Source: Arthrobacter russicus
GTDB lineage: Bacteria > Actinomycetota > Actinomycetes > Actinomycetales > Micrococcaceae
Length of the DNA stretch: 64,000 bases
Assembly: GCF_031454135.1 (NCBI RefSeq)
Contig: NZ_JAVDQF010000001.1
Location: 3,596,001-3,660,000, forward strand
Direction: 5' to 3'
Shown one piece after another: positions 58,904-64,000 of this stretch. Positions within the stretch are counted from its first letter, which is position 1. Each line of letters begins with the position of its first letter. The position numbers and the translations under genes are program-made. Below the pieces are notes generated by a model, which saw only the letters and a program-made list of their open reading frames with translations, was not told where the DNA came from and searched no databases.

Positions 58904-59692
58904 ATGGCATTCGGGCGCAAACGATCCAAAGCGGGCAACGACGAAGCGGTGCCGGCCGCAGCAGAGGCTCCGGAAGAATCGGCGGACTCGACCGAATCGG
59001 CTGACCCCGGGGCGGCCGGTGCCAGCGCGGCGAACCCGCTGGACTCGGCGTACGAGCGCGAGGTGCACGGGCCATTCGACGTCGACGAGATCGAGAGCCA
59101 GGACGGCTACGTCGACCTCGGCGCGCTGTTGATCACGCCGCACGAAAATCTCCAGCTGCGCCTCGAAGTGGAGGAGGCGAGCCAACGGGTCATCGCGGTG
59201 ACCCTGGATTTGAACGGGTCGAGCCTGCAGCTCCAGGCCTTCGCAGCTCCGCGTTCCGAAGGACTCTGGGCCGATATCCGGGAACAGATCGGCATGTCGG
59301 TCGCCTCCCAAGGCGGCAGCATCGAAGAGCTCGACGGCACCTTCGGCGCCGAGATCCTGGCCAAGCTGCCGGCCGAAGCCTCCGACGGCAGCCGCGGCTT
59401 CCGGGTGGCCCGGTTCATCGGCGTCGATGGCCCGCGTTGGTTCCTGCGCGGCGTGATCGGCGGCCAAGCCGCCTTGGAGCCGGAAGCAGCCACCGAGCTC
59501 GAAGCCTTGTTCCGCGCCGCGGTGGTGGTCCGCGGCGAGACTCCGATGCCGCCCCGCGACCTGCTTCCGTTGTCACTGCCCAAGGATGCGGTGGCCGATG
59601 CCGAAGGCAATGTGCCGGCCGAAGAGCCGGCCGCGGGCAAACCGAAGTTCGGGCCGGTGGAACGCGGTCCGGAGATCACCCAGATTGGGTAA
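58904..59692 (+). CDS. DUF3710 family protein
   Basis: A 262-residue protein, 12 bp after dut. The Lys/Ala-rich N-terminus (MAFGRKRSKAGNDEA) is disordered to about residue 45; then the conserved HGPFDVDEIESQDGYVDLGAL, LDLNGSSLQLQAFAAPRSEG and RGFRVARFIGVDGPRWFLRGV. Strand-rich, no membrane helix. No known function. The stop overlaps the next start by about 8 nt. Confidence 0.92.
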   Translation: MAFGRKRSKAGNDEAVPAAAEAPEESADSTESADPGAAGASAANPLDSAYEREVHGPFDVDEIESQDGYVDLGALLITPHENLQLRLEVEEASQRVIAVTLDLNGSSLQLQAFAAPRSEGLWADIREQIGMSVASQGGSIEELDGTFGAEILAKLPAEASDGSRGFRVARFIGVDGPRWFLRGVIGGQAALEPEAATELEALFRAAVVVRGETPMPPRDLLPLSLPKDAVADAEGNVPAEEPAAGKPKFGPVERGPEITQIG

Positions 59693-60065
59693 TTTCGCGG
59701 CCAAGGTCGAACTGAGCGCGATCAGCCAGCTGCCGGAGCGCGGCCGGGCCTTGTGCCGCGGCTACATCGAGTCGATCACGATTGCACCGGCCAATCGGGC
59801 GCCGGAATTCTCCGCCGTGGTCACCGACGTCGACAAGTACGCTCCGCGGCAGCGGCGGGAGCCTGCCGGCGCAGACGCCGAGCGGAAGCCGCAGGGCAGC
59901 CGGGTCCGTCTGGTCTGGCTGGGCCAACGCACGGTGCCCGGCATCGAAGCCGGCACCGAGCTTCGCTTCGAGGGCATGGTGGCCCGCCGGGACGGGATGC
60001 CCACGGTGTTCAACCCGCGATACGAAATCATCGGCAAACCAGAATTCCAGGAGTACCCGGCGTGA
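59685..60065 (+). CDS. OB-fold nucleic-acid-binding protein
   Basis: A 126-residue protein with a TTG start at 59685 (GGAG 10 nt upstream) overlapping the DUF3710 stop. The strand pattern VRLVWLGQRTVPGIEAGTELRFEGMVAR is typical of an OB-fold, and the homologue Rv2694c has the same place. It may bind DNA or RNA; the target is unknown. Alternative upstream starts are in frame but lie inside DUF3710. Confidence 0.82.
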   Translation: MGNFAAKVELSAISQLPERGRALCRGYIESITIAPANRAPEFSAVVTDVDKYAPRQRREPAGADAERKPQGSRVRLVWLGQRTVPGIEAGTELRFEGMVARRDGMPTVFNPRYEIIGKPEFQEYPA

Positions 60066-60811
60066 GCGAAGATACCCCGAAACCGGAGTCCGAGCCGGTA
60101 CCGCCGAGCTTCGCGCAGATGGCGGAGAGCTATGCGGCGAAATCCGGGCTGAAACGCAATGAGCACGGGCACATCGACATCATGTCGGCGGTCGGCGGAT
60201 GGCGTGGCTTGGCCGAGACCCTGCTGCCCGGATTGGTCTTCCTGTTCAGCTTCATCATCGGGCAGAACCTCACGGTGTCGCTGGTCGCGGCAATCGCGGT
60301 GGGCGCCGGGTTCACGGTGCTCCGGCTGATCCAGCGCAGTACCGTGGTCCAGGCCTTTTCCGGGCTCGTAGGCATCGCCATCTGCGCATTCTTCTCCGGG
60401 AGCACCGGAAGCGCCCTGGACTATTACGTGCCCGGTTTCATCACGAATGTGGTCAGCATCGTGGTGGTACTGGCATCGATCCTGGCCGGTTGGCCGATCA
60501 CTGGATTGCTGTTCGGCTTCATTCGGGGGGAAAACCTCGAATGGCGGGCGAATCCGCTGCGCCGGCGGGCCTATGTGCTGGCGGCATGGATCGTGTTGTC
60601 CTTGTTCGTGCTCCGGCTTGCAGTTCAGGTGCCGCTGTATTTCGCCGAGAACCTCGCCGCACTGGGCACCACCCGATTGGCCATGGGCGTGCCGCTGTAC
60701 GCGCTGGCACTCTGGCTGGCCTGGATGGTTTCCCGGCCGGTGCCGACTAGCTCGGCGTCGGATCCGGATGCTCCGGATCCGAGCGGCGACGGGCGCCCAG
60801 CAGTTCCCTGA
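60062..60811 (+). CDS. DUF3159 membrane protein
   Basis: A 249-residue protein with about six helices, from GLAETLLPGLVFLFSFIIGQ (about residue 45) to LYALALWLAWMV (about 225). GTG start overlaps the OB-fold stop by 4 nt. It matches DUF3159 and the Rv2693c place. The C-terminus is Pro/Asp/Ser rich and its last 65 bp overlap the 3' end of the converging TrkA gene. Role unknown; the neighbouring potassium genes hint at ion transport. Confidence 0.87.
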   Translation: MSEDTPKPESEPVPPSFAQMAESYAAKSGLKRNEHGHIDIMSAVGGWRGLAETLLPGLVFLFSFIIGQNLTVSLVAAIAVGAGFTVLRLIQRSTVVQAFSGLVGIAICAFFSGSTGSALDYYVPGFITNVVSIVVVLASILAGWPITGLLFGFIRGENLEWRANPLRRRAYVLAAWIVLSLFVLRLAVQVPLYFAENLAALGTTRLAMGVPLYALALWLAWMVSRPVPTSSASDPDAPDPSGDGRPAVP

Positions 60812-61445
60812 GATCGTCCTCAGCCGGAATCGTGCTGATGAAGAACAGTTCGTCGCCGCCGTCGACCACATCGTCGATGCTCGGCGTGATCGGGGCTTCG
60901 TCGCGCAGGATCGCGACCAAGGTCGAATCGGCCGGCCATTGGATCGAGCCGACCGTGGCGCCGACGATATATGAATCGCTCGGAACCGTGAATTCGACGA
61001 GCGAAGACACTCCGGTCTGCAGGGTCAGCAGCCGGACCAGGTCGCCGATCTCGACGGCTTCCTCGACCAAGGCGGTCATCAGCCGGGGCGTGTTCACCGC
61101 GACGTCGACGCCCCAGGAATCATCGAACATCCAGTCGTTTTTCGGATTGTTCACCCGGCCCACGGTGCGGCCGACGCCGAACTCGGTTTTGGCCAGCAAG
61201 GAGACCACCAGGTTGACTTTGTCATCGCCGGTCGCCGAGACCACGACGTCGGCCTCGTCGAGCTTCGCTTCCCGCAAAGTGCTGATTTCGCAGGCATCGC
61301 CGACCAGCCAACGCGCGCCGCGCAGGCCGCTGCGGCCGATCACTTCCGGCTTCGGATCGATGAGCAGGATCTCATGGCCGTGCGCCAGCAGTTCCCGGGC
61401 GATGGACGAGCCCACGCTGCCGGCCCCGGCAATGACTACCTTCAC
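60747..61445 (-). CDS. TrkA-type potassium uptake regulatory subunit (CeoC-like)
   Basis: A 232-residue RCK-domain protein. The NAD-binding motif is VIAGAGSVGSSIARELL (GxGxxG), followed by LLIDPKPE and GDACEISTL. The RCK_C domain ends at about residue 215. With the upstream CeoB-like protein it would gate a Trk/Ktr or KimA-type K+ channel. The start overlaps the previous stop by 4 nt. Its C-terminus overlaps DUF3159 by 65 bp. Confidence 0.9.
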   Translation of the reverse strand: MKVVIAGAGSVGSSIARELLAHGHEILLIDPKPEVIGRSGLRGARWLVGDACEISTLREAKLDEADVVVSATGDDKVNLVVSLLAKTEFGVGRTVGRVNNPKNDWMFDDSWGVDVAVNTPRLMTALVEEAVEIGDLVRLLTLQTGVSSLVEFTVPSDSYIVGATVGSIQWPADSTLVAILRDEAPITPSIDDVVDGGDELFFISTIPAEDDLRELLGARRRSDPEHPDPTPS

Positions 61446-62116
61446 TCTGACTCCTTAGCTGGCGCACTGGCCAGAATCCGTTCGATGTCCGCCATTTTCG
61501 CGACCTCCAGGATCACGTGCACGGTGTCGCCCTGCTGGTAGCTGGTTTCGCTGCCCGGCAGGATCCCCTCGCCGAAGCGGGTCAAATAGGCCACCCGGGC
61601 GCCGCTGGCATGTTCGATGTCATCGAGATGCCGGCCGATCCAGCCGTCATGCAGTGAAACTTCGCTGAGGATCAGCCGCCCCGACGGCTCGCGGAAGTCG
61701 CCGCTGATGCTCTGTTCCGGCAGGATCCGGCGCAGCACCTGGTCGGCGCTCCAACGCACCGCGGCTACCGTGGGGATGCCCAACCGCTGGTAGATTTCGG
61801 CTCGGCCGGGATCGTAGATCCTGGCCACGACGTGTTCGACATGGAAGGTTTCGCGGGCGACCCGGGTGGCCAGGACATTGGAATTGTCACCGCTGGAGAC
61901 CGCTGCGAAGGCGTAGGCCTGTTCGATGTCCGCCTGCTTGAGGGTTTCCCGGTCGAAGCCGATGCCGGTCACCTTGCGTCCGCTGAAGCCATTGCGCAGT
62001 CTGCGGAAGGCCCGGTCGTCCTGGTCGATGATGGCTACCGAGTGCCCGGAGTCTTCCAGCGTATGCGCCAGCGTGGCGCCCACCCGGCCGCACCCCATGA
62101 TCACGTAATGCGCCAC
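61442..62116 (-). CDS. TrkA-type potassium uptake regulatory subunit (CeoB-like)
   Basis: A 224-residue RCK-domain protein beginning MAHYVIMGCGRVGATLAHTL, with the NAD motif GCGRVG and acidic VAIIDQDD. GTG start at 62116 with GAGGAGA 6 nt upstream; the longer frame with ATG far upstream has no support. The C-terminal RCK_C domain spans about 130-215. Divergent from the KimA-like transporter; a 24-bp palindrome lies in between. Confidence 0.9.
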   Translation of the reverse strand: MAHYVIMGCGRVGATLAHTLEDSGHSVAIIDQDDRAFRRLRNGFSGRKVTGIGFDRETLKQADIEQAYAFAAVSSGDNSNVLATRVARETFHVEHVVARIYDPGRAEIYQRLGIPTVAAVRWSADQVLRRILPEQSISGDFREPSGRLILSEVSLHDGWIGRHLDDIEHASGARVAYLTRFGEGILPGSETSYQQGDTVHVILEVAKMADIERILASAPAKESE

Positions 62117-62225
62117 TGGCTCTCCTCTTTTGTCGTACTGCTCGTGCTGCCGCGGTTTGCTGCGGTACCGGAGCCAATTGTAGGCACACGCTCCTGGTGG
62201 CTGCAGCGTCGAAGCGGTCGGGTTC

Positions 62226-62249
62226 CGCAGCCCGGGTACCCGGGCTGCG
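62226..62249. promoter_or_regulatory. 24-bp perfect palindrome in ceoB / kimA-like divergent region
   Basis: CGCAGCCCGGGT and its complement ACCCGGGCTGCG have no central spacer. It is 110 bp from the CeoB-like start and 123 bp from the transporter start. Operator or hairpin; neither tested. Confidence 0.5.
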
Positions 62250-62371
62250 ACCGGCAGGCCCGTGCACCGTGGTACAGCGGTGGTACATTTGTGCAGTTGC
62301 GGGCAGCTGGACGTACGCAGCACCAGGGCGGGTTCTTGCACTTGCCGCCGAATTTACGCAGAGTGGGAATC

Positions 62372-64000
62372 GTGCTGACCTTTTTCAACGCCCTGAAACG
62401 GGTTCTCGTCGGACGGCCGTTCCGCAATGACCGGCTCGCGCACACCCTTTTGCCCAAACGCATCGCCTTGCCGATCTTCGCTTCGGATGCGCTTTCATCG
62501 GTGGCCTACGCACCCGATGAAATCCTGCTGACCTTGGCTCTGGCCGGAGCCGCCGCGGTGACCATTTCGCCACTGGTCGGGCTGGCCGTGATGATCGTGC
62601 TGATCACCGTGGTGGCTTCCTACCGGCAGAATGTGCACGCTTACCCGTCCGGCGGCGGCGACTACGAGATCGCGAACACCAACCTCGGCAAGTTCGCCGG
62701 TCTGACCGTGGCTTCTGCGCTGCTGGTCGACTATGTGCTCACCGTCGCAGTTTCGATGTCCGCAGCGGCGAATTACTTGGCCACCGCGGTGCCCGGAATG
62801 CACGGCAGCCAGGCCTGGATCGCGGTGATCGGCGTGGTGATCCTCGCCCTGGTCAACTTGCGTGGGATCAAAGAGGCCGGCACCGTTTTCGCGATCCCGA
62901 CGTACATCTTCATGGTCTGCATCTTGGGCATGACTGTGGTCGGCATCATCCAAGGCGTGACCGGCACGTTGGGGCAAGCGCCGAGTGCGCAGTTCGAAAT
63001 CATCCCGGTGCCGGAGTACGAGCAGGGCATTGTGGGGCTGGCCGGCGCCTTTTTGCTGCTCCGGGCTTTTTCCTCCGGGGCTGCTGCCCTGACCGGCGTG
63101 GAAGCGATCAGCAACGGCGTGCCGAACTTCCGCAAGCCGAAGTCCAAGAACGCCGCCACCACGTTGTTGCTGCTCGGCGCGGTTGCGGCAGCGATGCTGG
63201 CCGGCATCCTCTACCTGGCCAATGCCACCAAAGTCCACATCGTGCAGGACCCGGCGACCGAGTTCCTGATCAATGGCCAACCGCCGCCCGCGGACTACGT
63301 GCAGAACCCGGCGATCAGCCAGATCGCTTCCACGGTCTTCGGTTCCGGATCGGTGATCTTCTTCATCATCGTGGCGGCCACCGGGGTGATCCTGGTGTTC
63401 GCTTCGAACACCGCCTTCAACGGGTTCCCGGTGTTGGCCTCGATCCTGGCCAAGGACGGCTATCTGCCGCGGCAGCTGCGCACCCGTGGCGACCGCTTGG
63501 CGTACAGCAACGGCGTGCTCGCTTTGGCAGCTGGCGCGCTCGTGCTGATCATCGCGTTCGACGCCGACGTGACGAAGCTGATCCAGCTGTACATCGTCGG
63601 CGTGTTCATCTCCTTCACGGCCAGCCAACTCGGCATGATCCTGCACTGGGGACGCCGGTTGAAGCTGGTCAAGGAGCGCGCGGAGCGGCTGCGGATCATC
63701 AAGTCGCGGACCATCAACACGCTGGGCTTCTCGATGACTTTGTCGGTTTTGGTGATCGTGTTGATCACCAAGTTCGAGCAGGGGGCTTGGATCGCCTTGT
63801 TGGCGATGCTGGTCCTGTTCCTGATCATGTGGAGCATCCAATCCCACTACCGCAATGTGGCCCGCGAGCTGGCGGTCGACGAGGATGCCTCGCCACGGGC
63901 ATTGCCCACTCGGGTGCACGCGGTGCTGCTGGTTTCGCACGTGCGCAAACCGGTGCTGCGGGCCCTGGCGTTCGCCCGGGCTTCGCGGCCCTCGCAGCTG
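62372..64000 (+). CDS. KimA-type potassium/proton symporter, APC family (3' partial)
   Basis: 543 codons are visible and the frame runs off the window. The GTG at 62372 (GTGGGA ahead) begins MLTFFNALKRVLVGRPF. Landmarks shared with KimA of Bacillus are FASDALSSVAYAPDEIL, ASYRQNVHAYPSGGGDYEIA, LLVDYVLTVAVSMSAA, AFSSGAAALTGVEAISN and RGDRLAYSNG; about twelve membrane helices are visible. KimA is a high-affinity K+ importer inhibited by c-di-AMP. The adjacent TrkA-type genes support a potassium role; substrate is still inferred. Confidence 0.88.
   Translation, partial: MLTFFNALKRVLVGRPFRNDRLAHTLLPKRIALPIFASDALSSVAYAPDEILLTLALAGAAAVTISPLVGLAVMIVLITVVASYRQNVHAYPSGGGDYEIANTNLGKFAGLTVASALLVDYVLTVAVSMSAAANYLATAVPGMHGSQAWIAVIGVVILALVNLRGIKEAGTVFAIPTYIFMVCILGMTVVGIIQGVTGTLGQAPSAQFEIIPVPEYEQGIVGLAGAFLLLRAFSSGAAALTGVEAISNGVPNFRKPKSKNAATTLLLLGAVAAAMLAGILYLANATKVHIVQDPATEFLINGQPPPADYVQNPAISQIASTVFGSGSVIFFIIVAATGVILVFASNTAFNGFPVLASILAKDGYLPRQLRTRGDRLAYSNGVLALAAGALVLIIAFDADVTKLIQLYIVGVFISFTASQLGMILHWGRRLKLVKERAERLRIIKSRTINTLGFSMTLSVLVIVLITKFEQGAWIALLAMLVLFLIMWSIQSHYRNVARELAVDEDASPRALPTRVHAVLLVSHVRKPVLRALAFARASRPSQL

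Noticed and set aside
62117-62371. c-di-AMP (ydaO-type) riboswitch upstream of the KimA-like gene
   Set aside because: I could not match the conserved elements; only an unrelated palindrome was seen. An Rfam covariance search would settle it.
1-64000. tRNA, rRNA, insertion sequences or prophage genes
   Set aside because: No cloverleaf, rRNA signature, transposase or integrase motif was recognised in any intergenic region; tRNAscan and an IS search would be decisive.

Overview
The window is a gene-dense, high-GC actinobacterial chromosome segment. Actinobacteria-specific families (DUF3071/SepH, DUF3093, DUF3159, DUF3710, DUF4191, DUF4192, DUF4193, DUF5998, DUF7455), the ParE/ParC pair near sigA, and blocks matching remembered Mycobacterium gene order point to the order Micrococcales, probably Micrococcaceae (Arthrobacter-like). 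The genus cannot be fixed from this sequence alone. No rRNA, tRNA, CRISPR array, transposase or prophage gene was recognised.

Layout. (1) 1-2.4 kb: polar amino-acid ABC importer, an acetyltransferase and a tiny HTH protein behind twin palindromes. (2) 2.4-5.9 kb: a SRPBCC protein, a secreted GH84 glucosaminidase and a small membrane protein. (3) 5.9-16.6 kb: glnA with a GlnR-type double box, RDD protein, a malic enzyme interrupted by an in-frame TAG, DUF4191, lipA, lipB, a kinase, an ABC exporter and a TIGR01777 protein. (4) 16.7-24.2 kb: tricorn-like protease, AhpD-like, OsmC, VOC, a small membrane protein and a secreted M14 carboxypeptidase. (5) 24.4-29.4 kb: sucB, lpd and leucyl aminopeptidase. 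Regions 3-5 keep the order pepA / E2 / TIGR01777 / lipB / lipA / DUF4191 / RDD / glnA known around Mycobacterium glnA1. (6) 29.6-36.6 kb: PAC2, DUF4192, sigA, DUF7455, parE. (7) 36.9-44.3 kb: a BlaI/M56 pair divergent from cydA-cydB-cydDC. (8) 44.4-55.5 kb: an LAxTG surface protein, GNAT, SMR pump, parC, GNAT/acyl-CoA synthetase fusion, DUF5998, a phosphodiesterase and thymidine kinase. (9) 55.5-64 kb: sepH, DUF4193, DUF3093, dut, DUF3710, OB-fold, DUF3159, two TrkA-type K+ proteins and a KimA-like transporter cut by the window end.

The most interesting signal is regulatory. Three TAC-N5-GTA palindromes lie between the BlaI-like repressor and the cytochrome bd operon. A fourth with the same TTCTAC-N5-GTAGAA pattern covers the -10 of a small membrane protein gene 16 kb away. 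This suggests a BlaI/M56 respiratory regulon with no beta-lactam sensor domain. Other notable items are the malic enzyme amber codon, a phosphodiesterase whose conserved N-terminus lacks a normal start codon, two palindromic intergenic elements, tandem duplications at gene 3' ends, and several leaderless-type promoters (TANNNT, 6 nt, start codon). Genes of central nitrogen, lipoate/2-oxo-acid dehydrogenase, nucleotide and potassium metabolism are otherwise ordinary and mostly intact.
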